From: Candidatus Uhrbacteria bacterium
GTDB lineage: Bacteria; Patescibacteriota; Patescibacteriia; 2-12-FULL-60-25
DNA length: 64,000 nucleotides
Assembly: GCA_020854265.1 (NCBI GenBank)
Contig: JADZFU010000002.1
Location: 31,746-95,745 of the forward strand
Reading direction: 5' to 3'
In this document: positions 38,699 to 47,731 of the stretch, piece after piece
Numbering within the stretch: position 1 is the first letter of the stretch
Layout of the letters: every line of letters begins with the position of its first letter
The notes under the pieces: model-generated
Database searches by the model: none
Told to the model about the DNA's origin: nothing
The model's input: only the letters and a program-made list of their open reading frames with translations
Position numbers and translations under genes: made by a program

Positions 38699-40009
38699 AT
38701 GCCAAGATCCCATTACCGTGCTCCTTTCCACAGGCGCGTAATCCCCTGGATTTTCATCGCTGTATTTATCGTAGCCGCTCCGACGTTGATTTTTTACACC
38801 TCGGGCTACCGTTTTAATCCAAATAAAAACACAATTGAACGGAACGGTACTCTCATTTTGGATACCGAACCCGGAAATGCCCTGATAGAGCTCACGGGCA
38901 ATGTATCTAACATGCGCACGCCGGAGACTTTGCAGAGCATGGCGCCGGGTCCGTACCGTATCCGCTTTACCTTGGACGGCTATCATCCTTGGGAAAAGAC
39001 GCTCGAGATAAAACCCGAGCAAGTTACCTTTGCCAATACAGTCATGCTGTGGAAAGACACGGACCCCGCATTACTCCGCACCACGGAGGCGACGCGTATT
39101 ACATCCAATAATGACGGGGATTTGGCTGCCGCGTACGATTATCAAAACCATACCATCCAATTTTTATCGGCAAATGGGTCCTTGCTCGGAAGCCTCCCTC
39201 TCCCCAAAACCCTGCCCACATCCACAGGCATGCTCCTGCGCTGGAACCAAAGCGGCACATCGGTTTTGATCAATGGACGGAGTACGGATGATGTAGGCGT
39301 CCTCGTAAACTCGGACCGCCGAACTCCGGCCGAAGTTTTGCCAGCCGGCGTGTATTTTTGGAATGGGAATACCCTCATCGGTCACGGAAAAGCACGGAGC
39401 TACATCCTTGAATCGCGCCAAGGATCTTTAGAGAGCGAGGTGCTGACCGATGCCCAACGCGGACATTTGGACGGACTTACCCTCCAGCACAATACAAGCA
39501 CGGATACGCTCGTGATACGCTCCGGCTCCATTTTGCACCAGCTCTACTCCCTGCCAAATGGCGATTGGCAATTTGCCGGCAAAGCACAGCCGTACCAATT
39601 ACTGAAAGACGGAAACCGGTGGCTGGCCGTACGTATCCGCGCCACAGGCAATGAGAGCCGCCGCATCACAGGCGATGAGCCTCGCTGGCTGCAAGACAGC
39701 AATATCCCGACGGCAATCTTTTTAAATGGAAATGAACTTTGGGTTTGGGAATTGGATAAAGAGCCGGTCCTTATTTCACGCCAAAGCGAGCAATTTATCC
39801 AAGCCGTATGGCATCCAAAAGGAACCACGATTTTTGCGGCTATTGGAAAAACCGTCTATGCCATAGAGCTGGATGACCGCAGCGGGCGTATTTGGACTCC
39901 CCTCGCCTCGTTTGACCGGATTGAAGACGTGGCCTACCTCAACGGAAGTCTGGTCATTGCCGCCGAACAAAATAACCTCAAAGGAATTTGGAGATTGGAA
40001 CTCGAATAA
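38699..40009 (+). CDS. PEGA-domain membrane-anchored protein
   Basis: N-terminal TM; GTLILDTEPGNALIELTGN...PYRIRFTLDGYHPWEKTLEIKP. Confidence 0.75.
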   Translation: MPRSHYRAPFHRRVIPWIFIAVFIVAAPTLIFYTSGYRFNPNKNTIERNGTLILDTEPGNALIELTGNVSNMRTPETLQSMAPGPYRIRFTLDGYHPWEKTLEIKPEQVTFANTVMLWKDTDPALLRTTEATRITSNNDGDLAAAYDYQNHTIQFLSANGSLLGSLPLPKTLPTSTGMLLRWNQSGTSVLINGRSTDDVGVLVNSDRRTPAEVLPAGVYFWNGNTLIGHGKARSYILESRQGSLESEVLTDAQRGHLDGLTLQHNTSTDTLVIRSGSILHQLYSLPNGDWQFAGKAQPYQLLKDGNRWLAVRIRATGNESRRITGDEPRWLQDSNIPTAIFLNGNELWVWELDKEPVLISRQSEQFIQAVWHPKGTTIFAAIGKTVYAIELDDRSGRIWTPLASFDRIEDVAYLNGSLVIAAEQNNLKGIWRLELE

Positions 40010-40456
40010 TTACTGGCGCGAGAATACCAGAACCACGCCATCATCCGAGGTCATGGTTAGCACGTTGTTTTCGTGTGAAAGCTTGTAGCCGCTTGCGAGA
40101 CTACCCGTGAACGCGCTCTCGGCCTCGCCCATGACGCCGGCACAAAACATTTTGGTGGAAATAACGGTCGGGGCTTTTAAGACATCGTTTTCGTCAACGG
40201 TATAATCCCCGCTCATATTGTTGCAGACCTTGCCGGACATTTTTGTGCCGTCAAACGTAATGGTGAGGTCAAACTCGCTGACGTTTTTGGCTGCTGCCGA
40301 ACCCTGCTTCATGGAGGTCATTTTCCATGTGTCTTTGATGGCGTCGCTGATATTGTCGTACGCCACGGTTTCGGGAACTTGCGGTGCAGCTGGTTTATCC
40401 CAGCAACCGGCACCGAGTAAAGCAACCACGGACAAAGTAGCGAGTATGCGTTTCAT
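40010..40456 (-). CDS. META-domain (HslJ-like) lipoprotein
   Basis: LLGAGC lipobox; DLTITFDGTKMSGKVCNNMSGDYTV...TKMFCAG. Confidence 0.7.
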   Translation of the reverse strand: MKRILATLSVVALLGAGCWDKPAAPQVPETVAYDNISDAIKDTWKMTSMKQGSAAAKNVSEFDLTITFDGTKMSGKVCNNMSGDYTVDENDVLKAPTVISTKMFCAGVMGEAESAFTGSLASGYKLSHENNVLTMTSDDGVVLVFSRQ

Positions 40457-40470
40457 ATAAATGCATTGTC

Positions 40471-40490
40471 ACTCCCGCGCAGGCGGGAGT
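40471..40490. repeat. REP/dRS3-like palindrome copy a
   Basis: ACTCCCGC GCAG GCGGGAGT; inverted orientation relative to the other copies; both-arm (compensatory) T>C/A>G change. Confidence 0.8.
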
Positions 40491-40501
40491 CCAGAGCTTT
40501 A

Positions 40502-40938
40502 TTTGCAGAGGGTGTTGCACGAGTATTGCAGAGAGGGTGAGCCGTCACCCTCTCTGCACTCTCCCGCTGCGCACGAGACTGCGATCCTCGCATGGCTGGC
40601 CATTCGCTGTGGCCTCGCGCGGGTAACTCCTCGTCCTCAATAGATTTCTTTTCGTTTCGTACTCGTCAAACACCCCCGCGCGAGCTACGGCCTTGCTCAT
40701 GGGCCATGCTCCGGTTCTCGTAGTGCGCGTTAAAACCCGCCCGTGTGAGCACCGGAAAACGGCATGGCGAGCCAAAGCGAATCTGCGAGGCGGTGTCTGA
40801 CGGCCCGCGACACAACAAAAACTATTGAGGAGCGGGCCTAGTTCGCCGAGCAGCTGCAGGCGAGGCCTAAGCCGTTTGAGGAGCGAGACGAGGGCGGCAC
40901 GAGGAGTGCAGAGGGTGTCGTGCAACACCCTCTGCAAA
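40502..40938. mobile_element. Candidate non-autonomous TIR element or structured non-coding element
   Basis: Perfect 21-bp terminal inverted repeats TTTGCAGAGGGTGTTGCACGA at 40502-40522 and 40918-40938; subterminal hairpins 40527-40558 and 40907-40936. Confidence 0.55.
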
Positions 40939-40944
40939 AGAAGT

Positions 40945-41739
40945 TTATCGAACCAAATTTCCTACATTGATGAACGGCGTCGCGCCGGATCCCATCACGG
41001 ACGGGAGCTTGCCATCCCACTTTTCAAGTGCGCGGAGTTCAAGAATTTGCGGGCTCGACTGGAGAGCGGCGCTTTCGATGCGCAAAGCCTCGGCTTTACC
41101 GCGTGCCTCGGCGATTTGCTGTTCGGCTTCGAATTTGATCTGTTCGAGTTTGTTTTTGGCGGCAAGCGCTGACTGCTCGGCCGTTACCTTGAGCTCAATA
41201 GCTTGATCAAAAGCAGCGGAGAATTGGAAGTCGACGATATTGAAGTCGTCGATGAGAATACCGCGCGGCTGGAGCTTTTCGACAAGGTGGGCCTTGATCG
41301 CATCGCGCACTTCCTCGCGCTTTGTGATCAATTCTTCGGCCGTGTACTTGGCTGTCGTGGACTTAACAGATTCCTGAAGCGCCGGATCAATCAAGCGGAC
41401 ATTATAATTAATACCAATCTCCTGATAGATATTGGCAACGCGAGTCGGGTCGATGTGGTAGTTCAAGGCGACCTTGGAGTTGACGGTTTGGAGGTCCTTG
41501 GAAGCAGCCGTGGCAATCACCTCTTCTTTTTGGATTTTGACGTCCATGATTTCTACTCGGTCCATGACAGGAATGCGGACGTAAAGACCTTCATTCAAGA
41601 CCTTGCCCGTAACAGCACCCCAGCGGAGCAAAATACCGCGTTCACCAGCGCCGACGGTGCCAAAAGGCCAGGCGATGACCAAGATCATGACGGCAAGAAT
41701 ACCGACAACAAAGCCAGAAACGAGAATGGGAGTTTTCAT
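40945..41739 (-). CDS. SPFH/prohibitin-family membrane protein
   Basis: MKTPILVSGFVVG TM; GVNPGERGI-like GAGERGILLRWG; SALAAKNKLEQIKFEAEQQIAEARGKAEALRI. Confidence 0.9.
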   Translation of the reverse strand: MKTPILVSGFVVGILAVMILVIAWPFGTVGAGERGILLRWGAVTGKVLNEGLYVRIPVMDRVEIMDVKIQKEEVIATAASKDLQTVNSKVALNYHIDPTRVANIYQEIGINYNVRLIDPALQESVKSTTAKYTAEELITKREEVRDAIKAHLVEKLQPRGILIDDFNIVDFQFSAAFDQAIELKVTAEQSALAAKNKLEQIKFEAEQQIAEARGKAEALRIESAALQSSPQILELRALEKWDGKLPSVMGSGATPFINVGNLVR

Positions 41740-41841
41740 ATGGGGAGACCTTAGCAAAAATGGTGGGGAGAACAAGGGTGTCTTATGCTTTCTCCGATTC
41801 TCAGTTTCCAAACGCGACCATGTAAAGTTATTTTATATTTT

Positions 41842-43977
41842 TTAGTTTGCTCTCTTGCAAAAATTCACAAACTCATCTTTAGTCAGAGTTTTTTCACTCC
41901 CTCCGGCGTACTGAAAAATCCGCCAACTTTCATCGCGCATGATTGGCAAGTAGAATATCTGCCCGGTTATTTTTGATGCTTGCTTAAACGCTTTTTTTAA
42001 TTCTTCTAATTTTGCTCTGTAGATGTTGTTATCAAAACCACCAGCTACAGTAGATGATATATTAACGCTTTTCACTTCAAAAATATGTATTCGATCAAAA
42101 CTGTCTTTCATTACAAAATCAGGATATGAGGAATGCAGTGCACCGAGATAATACTCAAACTTTATCGGCGAGTTCGCAACATAATTTTTACCCCACAAAT
42201 ATATTTGTTTTGCTTCTAATATTTCTGGCTCTTTTTTACCGAACAGATCAACAGCTCCGGCTTTTGGATTCTGCTTGCCAACAGTTACTCTTTTACCAAC
42301 TCGCGCAGCGCCAGCCGGTACATCATCTTTTACAAGGTCTTTTAAAATACTTGTCCACGCACGCTCCGCTTCGCTATCAAATGCAAACTTCTCTTTTCCG
42401 TCGTTTCGTTTCCATACCCAGTCGCCAATATCTACATAATTACCATTATCCGTATAATGTGAAGTCGGGGCAAAAGATACTTCTACCTCTTTTCCGTTTT
42501 CGTCTCTTACCACTTCCATGCTTTCTTCATAATCATTCACATAGTGACTGCTTTCACTTGCCACCGCCTCAATATTCTCCGCGAACTCACACCATTTTGC
42601 GTAAGTTGTCGCATAATTTTCGCCCATTTCTCGCACGCTGTTTTCGGCTTTTACAAAATCTCGCCACAAAGCAAAAATGGAACTCGGAGCAGGTACCACA
42701 GCTTGCTCTCTCAGGAAAGTCGCCAGATTAAAACTTGTCTTTTTCGTTAAAGGCTTTAGTCGTGTTGTTTTAATCCTGATCTCATCGGTAATGATTTTAC
42801 TATCCTGCCACAATTTCACACCAAAACTCTTTCGTAAATCTTCGGGAACAATCCCCCATATCCACGCGGTCATAGCAAGTTTTTGTGCTTCTTCTCCCAA
42901 CTCTTCAAAATCAAGTAGTCGCGGGTTGCGCCTTACTCGACCCATCACTTGTTCATCCAACTGTTTGCTCTTACTGTCCCGCATTTGGAAAAGCATACAC
43001 GCACGGGGAATATCCCACCCTTCGGTAATCACCATTTTGAAAATGATAATATCAATTGTGCTCGAGTTTTCTTTAGCATAATCTTTCCACTTGCTAACAG
43101 GCAGCTTTTTTGCCTTAAAAGTATCGTTCGTGTCGCACTGCTTCTCGTCATTGACAATCAGCATCCACTTCAAGTCTGCATGTTTAGCTTTTGCCAGCTC
43201 TTTTTTTATCTCGGCAATCTCCTCGTCCGCCTTGTCTTTGTTGCTAATCTGGATAATGAGGCAAGGGTTTACACCCAGCAGGTTGCGATAATCTTTTTTC
43301 ACTTCTGCAAACTTTTCAATCGGGTCCGCTACACTTATGTTTTGATCATCAATTAACTCAATATCTTTAATTAGTTTCGCATTCACTGCGTCATCATTTT
43401 TAATCTCTACATCAGGGTGTTGTCCGCGCGAAAGTTTTGGAGTAGCAGAATAGTTGTATATTTTAGTAAAAAACTTTTGCGATAGGTTGTCTAGATTATT
43501 CGTGGCAATATGGCATTCATCCTTGATCAAATAGACTTTTCTCTCTTTTCCTCCCAGCATCTGCCCGCTTGTCATATCATGCAAAAATCCTTCCATCGCC
43601 CCTTGCATGAGACGTCCGCGCTTTTTATACAAATCTCGGGGCAAAAGATACACATTGTATTCGGTTGGCACAAACAACCGTTCTTCACCTGCAACCTGGC
43701 TACTTATTAGGTACGGCTTTAATTCTGGAAAATTACCCTTAGCAGAATATTCTTGAAACTTCTCATAATTTTGTATGGCTAAATCACCTTTTGAAAGCGT
43801 GGATACGAGAAAAACCACATGTTTGTCCATAGACAAAATGCGGTTCATCATATCCGCCATCATATAGGTTTTACCACTTCCGGTAGGCGCCTTGAAAGTA
43901 ATCTCCTCTTGCTTAGAGGTGAGTTCAACAAGAGCTGAGACAGCGTTTTTTTGTAAGTCTATAGCTTCTTGCTTCAT
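41842..43977 (-). CDS. res: Type III restriction enzyme Res subunit (DEAD/DEAH helicase + nuclease)
   Basis: APTGSGKTYMMADMM, IKDECHIATNN, VITEGWDIPRACMLFQMRDSKS, QVMGRVRR; C-terminal YPDFVMKDSFDRIHIFEVKSVN (PD...EXK). Confidence 0.9.
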   Translation of the reverse strand: MKQEAIDLQKNAVSALVELTSKQEEITFKAPTGSGKTYMMADMMNRILSMDKHVVFLVSTLSKGDLAIQNYEKFQEYSAKGNFPELKPYLISSQVAGEERLFVPTEYNVYLLPRDLYKKRGRLMQGAMEGFLHDMTSGQMLGGKERKVYLIKDECHIATNNLDNLSQKFFTKIYNYSATPKLSRGQHPDVEIKNDDAVNAKLIKDIELIDDQNISVADPIEKFAEVKKDYRNLLGVNPCLIIQISNKDKADEEIAEIKKELAKAKHADLKWMLIVNDEKQCDTNDTFKAKKLPVSKWKDYAKENSSTIDIIIFKMVITEGWDIPRACMLFQMRDSKSKQLDEQVMGRVRRNPRLLDFEELGEEAQKLAMTAWIWGIVPEDLRKSFGVKLWQDSKIITDEIRIKTTRLKPLTKKTSFNLATFLREQAVVPAPSSIFALWRDFVKAENSVREMGENYATTYAKWCEFAENIEAVASESSHYVNDYEESMEVVRDENGKEVEVSFAPTSHYTDNGNYVDIGDWVWKRNDGKEKFAFDSEAERAWTSILKDLVKDDVPAGAARVGKRVTVGKQNPKAGAVDLFGKKEPEILEAKQIYLWGKNYVANSPIKFEYYLGALHSSYPDFVMKDSFDRIHIFEVKSVNISSTVAGGFDNNIYRAKLEELKKAFKQASKITGQIFYLPIMRDESWRIFQYAGGSEKTLTKDEFVNFCKRAN

Positions 43978-43979
43978 AA

Positions 43980-45608
43980 TTATTTGCCTTCAAGGGTTTT
44001 GGTGGTGCTTTCAAAATTTTCACACACCCATTTTATTTTTTCATTCACTCCGAGTTTTTCCTTGCCATATAATGTTTCGTCTATTTGCTTAAATGGTTCA
44101 TCAGAATACGGCGCCACCGTGGCAATATCGTAGACATCAAGGTTATCGCCGAGAGTCTTATTGTTTTCAATCCATTTAAAATCTTTATCACCATTTAAAG
44201 TTTTTCCAAGCATTATTCTGCGAAGTCTTTCAACAGTTATTTCGCTTAAAAGGTGTGGCCGTTTTAATTTGTCACACAAATTTATTTGTTTTTTTATTGT
44301 GCTTTCTTCTTTTTTATTATCAGCAATGACTAAAAGAGAATTATCTAAATTTTCATCTAATTGAACGCCAATAAAAATTCTTGCGCCTTCATCGTTTTGA
44401 TTCAATTCCAATACCGCTTGTCCTGTTGTCCCAGAACCCATGAAAAAGTCTAAAACAACCGCATTGTTATCTTGATATAATTCCAACAGTCTATAAATCA
44501 AATCGACAGGTTTAGGAAAATCAAACACTTCATCACCAAGTATGTCAACTACCATCTTTCTTCCAGTAATTGCAGTATGAACGTCAGTAAAAAGACTGCT
44601 TTGAATCAGCCAATTATTTGAATTGGGGAATATTTTTAGTCTCGGAACTCCGTCCCCGTTTTTTGAAAAATATATATCATTGTTTTTAATTGCTTCTTCA
44701 TACTCTTCTTTTGATAAAGTCCAGTTTCTTGTGTATGTTTTTCCCGTCGGGGTTGTTATTGTATAATATTTACTTCCTGTTGTTGATTTAATTCCATTTC
44801 TTGACATGTTTCCAGAAAACCATCCCCCACGAGGATCATTGTCAGGATTTGAAAAATCGCTTTCTATTTCAAAGTTTCTTTTAGAAGCATATTTTCCAAA
44901 AGATTTTTCACCCATAAAATATGCCAGTATGTATTCGTGTTCTTTTCTAACGGTTTTAGAGGCGGTTTTAACAAAAGAAGTTTCACTTTTATCTTGTAAG
45001 CACCATATATAGGTTTCTCCTTTGCTTTCACCGAATACCTCATCAAACAATCCTTTCACATACGCCTGATTTTTATCGTCAATACTACAAAAGATCACAC
45101 CATTATCACTCAAAAGCTGGTGGGCGAGGACAAGGCGCGGGTAAAGCATTGAAAGCAGATTGTCCCGCGTGATCGCATTCTCATAATTCGTCTCGGCAAA
45201 CTCGCCCATACTATCTTTGCCGTAAGGCGGATCAATATAGATCACATCAATCTTGCCACGGTATTCAATGAGGAGGTTGTGCAGGGCGTCATAGTTGTCG
45301 CCGATGATGAGCTTGTGCGTAAGCGCGTTTTTGTCTTGCACAAAACTCAACTTCTCATTTTTCTTGAAAAACTTAATCGTGTCGGTCATTTTCTCCAGTC
45401 GTTTGTCAAAATGAAAGCCGGTGCGTTTATAGGTGGTGCCGAGTTCAGCAATCATTATGGCCTCGTTGATGGTTTCGGCTTGCTCGATGAGTTTTTTCAA
45501 GAGGTCGGCATTCGTCTTTTCTATAATCTTGTCAGCAATACGCTTGTCTATCTCCGCAACAAGATCGTCTTTAACTTTTTTTATGTTGTTTGTCATAGAT
45601 TTTTCCAT
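43980..45608 (-). CDS. mod: Type III restriction-modification DNA methyltransferase, Mod subunit
   Basis: DVIYIDPPYG (DPPY) then VVLDFFMGSGTTGQAV (FxGxG), beta-class order; directly upstream of res. Confidence 0.93.
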   Translation of the reverse strand: MEKSMTNNIKKVKDDLVAEIDKRIADKIIEKTNADLLKKLIEQAETINEAIMIAELGTTYKRTGFHFDKRLEKMTDTIKFFKKNEKLSFVQDKNALTHKLIIGDNYDALHNLLIEYRGKIDVIYIDPPYGKDSMGEFAETNYENAITRDNLLSMLYPRLVLAHQLLSDNGVIFCSIDDKNQAYVKGLFDEVFGESKGETYIWCLQDKSETSFVKTASKTVRKEHEYILAYFMGEKSFGKYASKRNFEIESDFSNPDNDPRGGWFSGNMSRNGIKSTTGSKYYTITTPTGKTYTRNWTLSKEEYEEAIKNNDIYFSKNGDGVPRLKIFPNSNNWLIQSSLFTDVHTAITGRKMVVDILGDEVFDFPKPVDLIYRLLELYQDNNAVVLDFFMGSGTTGQAVLELNQNDEGARIFIGVQLDENLDNSLLVIADNKKEESTIKKQINLCDKLKRPHLLSEITVERLRRIMLGKTLNGDKDFKWIENNKTLGDNLDVYDIATVAPYSDEPFKQIDETLYGKEKLGVNEKIKWVCENFESTTKTLEGK

Positions 45609-45668
45609 ACTTTAGATCCTGACCATTATCACTTCCCCGCCCACACTTTACAAGCTACCCTCATCCCC

Positions 45669-46376
45669 ATGCCCTCCCTCTTTCACCCCTCCTCCTCTCG
45701 AGGCTTCCGGAACCACGACTGGCTGCAAACCGCTCATAGTTTTAGCTTTGCTAATTACTGGGATCCAAACAAAATGGGTTTTGGGGTTTTGAGGGTATTG
45801 AATGACGACACGATCGGGCCGGGGCAGGGTTTTGATCTGCATCCGCATCGGGATATGGAGATTGTGACCATTCCCCTGTCCGGCACGCTCAAACATGAAG
45901 ACAATAAAGGCAATATGGGCGTCATCGGGCCGGGGGCTGTGCAGGTCATGAGTGCGGGCACGGGAATCGTGCATTCGGAGTTTAATGCATCCGAGACCGA
46001 GCCTGTGTCTTTATTGCAGCTGTGGGTCGAGACGGATGCGCTGGATCATGATCCGCGGTATGAAGATCGGAAGTTCCCGAATGCGGAAAAGAATACGCTC
46101 CAGCTCTTGGTTTCGCCGGATGGACGCGACGGATCACTCATGATCCATCAACAAGCGTTTTTCTCTCTTGGTGATTTTACTGCGGGTACGAGTAGCGAAT
46201 ATGGAATGACCAATAGTGGAAACGGGGTGTATGTTTTTGTGATCGAGGGTGAAATCGAGGTCGAGGGAAAAACACTCAAGAAGCGCGATGCGCTTGGTGT
46301 TTGGGGAGAAAAAGAAATTGATTTGAAATTCAAAGCGGATTCAAAAGTCCTGCTGGTTGAGGTGCCGATGGAATAA
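45669..46376 (+). CDS. Pirin-family protein
   Basis: HDWLQTAHSFSFANYWDP, HPHRDMEIVTIPLSGTLKHEDNKGN, VQVMSAGTGIVHSEFNA. Confidence 0.95.
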   Translation: MPSLFHPSSSRGFRNHDWLQTAHSFSFANYWDPNKMGFGVLRVLNDDTIGPGQGFDLHPHRDMEIVTIPLSGTLKHEDNKGNMGVIGPGAVQVMSAGTGIVHSEFNASETEPVSLLQLWVETDALDHDPRYEDRKFPNAEKNTLQLLVSPDGRDGSLMIHQQAFFSLGDFTAGTSSEYGMTNSGNGVYVFVIEGEIEVEGKTLKKRDALGVWGEKEIDLKFKADSKVLLVEVPME

Positions 46377-46379
46377 CCG

Positions 46380-46856
46380 TTAATTCAGGAGCCAAATAGA
46401 GAGGTTGAGATACGAGGCAAATGTTACCCATGCAAGATATGGCGCCAGCAGGTATGCCGCGGGACGAGAAAGTTTTTGAAAAAGAACTATCGTCCAAATA
46501 ATGGACAGCCAGAGCAGGACAATATCGAGGAAAGCAAGGCCCGGATTTTGTAGTCCAAAGAAAAACATCGACCACAAAATATTCAGTCCGAGCTGAAGCC
46601 CAAACACGGACAATGCTTCTTGTACGTCTTTGCGCTTCCATCCCTTCTGCCAAATCAAGAATGCCGCAATTCCCATGAGTATGTAGAGCACGGTCCATAC
46701 CGGACCAAAAACCCACGAGGGCGGGTTAAGTGCTGGCTTGGTTAAACTTGAATACCAAATCGGGAGCGAAGCGCTTGTGAATATCGAACCAATGGCGGCC
46801 GCTATCAGGCAGACAGCGATAGAGAAAAAACAGGCAATAATATCTTGGCGCTTCAT
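46380..46856 (-). CDS. tspO: TspO/MBR family protein
   Basis: WYSSLTKPALNPPSWVFGPVWTVLYILMGIAAFLIW. Confidence 0.95.
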   Translation of the reverse strand: MKRQDIIACFFSIAVCLIAAAIGSIFTSASLPIWYSSLTKPALNPPSWVFGPVWTVLYILMGIAAFLIWQKGWKRKDVQEALSVFGLQLGLNILWSMFFFGLQNPGLAFLDIVLLWLSIIWTIVLFQKLSRPAAYLLAPYLAWVTFASYLNLSIWLLN

Positions 46857-46866
46857 ATGTTGATGG

Positions 46867-47280
46867 CTATCCCAAAGCCTTACGCAATCTCTCCCCCATC
46901 TCTTTTAACGAAGACGGTTCTGCTGGTTTTCCGTGCCACAATTCATATCCGTCGTTTTCGTGGCGCGGAATGACGTGGAAATGGAGATGGAAAACTTTTT
47001 GTCCGGCGATCTCACCATTGTTCTGATGGAGATTGATGCCACTTGCACCGGTTGCCTCTTTTACGGCCTTGGCGACTTTTTGCACGCCTTGGATGACATG
47101 CGCGAGAATTTGCGGATCGGTATCAAGCAGGCCTTCGGACCAGATTTTCGGGACAACGAGAGTGTGGCCGGGATTTACGGGAGCGATGTCGAGAAATGCA
47201 AACACGTGGTCGTCTTCATAGACTTTTTCACACGGGATTTCGCCGGCAATAATTTTTTTGAATAGTTCAGTGTTTTGCAT
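46867..47280 (-). CDS. HIT-family hydrolase
   Basis: FLDIAPVNPGHTLVVPK; HLHFHVIPR. Confidence 0.95.
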   Translation of the reverse strand: MQNTELFKKIIAGEIPCEKVYEDDHVFAFLDIAPVNPGHTLVVPKIWSEGLLDTDPQILAHVIQGVQKVAKAVKEATGASGINLHQNNGEIAGQKVFHLHFHVIPRHENDGYELWHGKPAEPSSLKEMGERLRKALG

Positions 47281-47281
47281 A

Positions 47282-47731
47282 TTAATTCATGAAGATTGAA
47301 ACCTCTTCTTCAACTTCTATCACCTTGATTGTGTCTCCTCTTTTAAGAGAGGGTCCATCCTGTTTTTGGACTGGATTCCCGCCTTCGCGGGAATGACATA
47401 AGGCAATTACAACAAGAACAATGAGTCCGGCAAAGGCGGCGAAGATGAGACGCGAGGCGATCCCGCCTTCCCAGAGGGCGAGGAAGAGGTATCCGATAAG
47501 GAGAAGTGCGGACGGGATCAGGAGTGCGAGCCGCGTCCAAAGGGATCGGCTATGAATTGCGGGAGATAAGAGGCAGACAATAAGTGTCGTGATGACCAAA
47601 ATATGGAGATTGAAATACGGCAAAATGGATCCGGGTAAAGCGATTTCATAAGCGACTAAGACAAAACATAGAGCGGCCAGCGCGGCAGCGCACTGCTGAT
47701 AGAGATATGCGAGCCAGTATTTTATGGCCAT
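47282..47731 (-). CDS. Hypothetical membrane protein, possibly NfeD-like, carrying a REP palindrome
   Basis: TM segments; tail GDTIKVIEVEEEVSIFMN; CHSREGGNPV encoded by REP. Confidence 0.5.
   Translation of the reverse strand: MAIKYWLAYLYQQCAAALAALCFVLVAYEIALPGSILPYFNLHILVITTLIVCLLSPAIHSRSLWTRLALLIPSALLLIGYLFLALWEGGIASRLIFAAFAGLIVLVVIALCHSREGGNPVQKQDGPSLKRGDTIKVIEVEEEVSIFMN
47375..47394. repeat. REP/dRS3-like palindrome copy b
   Basis: ATTCCCGC CTTC GCGGGAAT inside ORF 47282-47731. Confidence 0.9.

Noticed and set aside
40545-40937. 130-aa minus-strand ORF within the TIR element (MQRVLHDTLCTPRAAL...)
   Set aside because: Arg/Leu-rich translation of a palindromic GC-rich region, no SD, ends encoded by the hairpins; treated as non-coding
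45279-45668. N-terminal extension of the pirin ORF
   Set aside because: Antisense to the mod gene; pirin homology begins at MPSLFHPSSSRGF, ATG 45669
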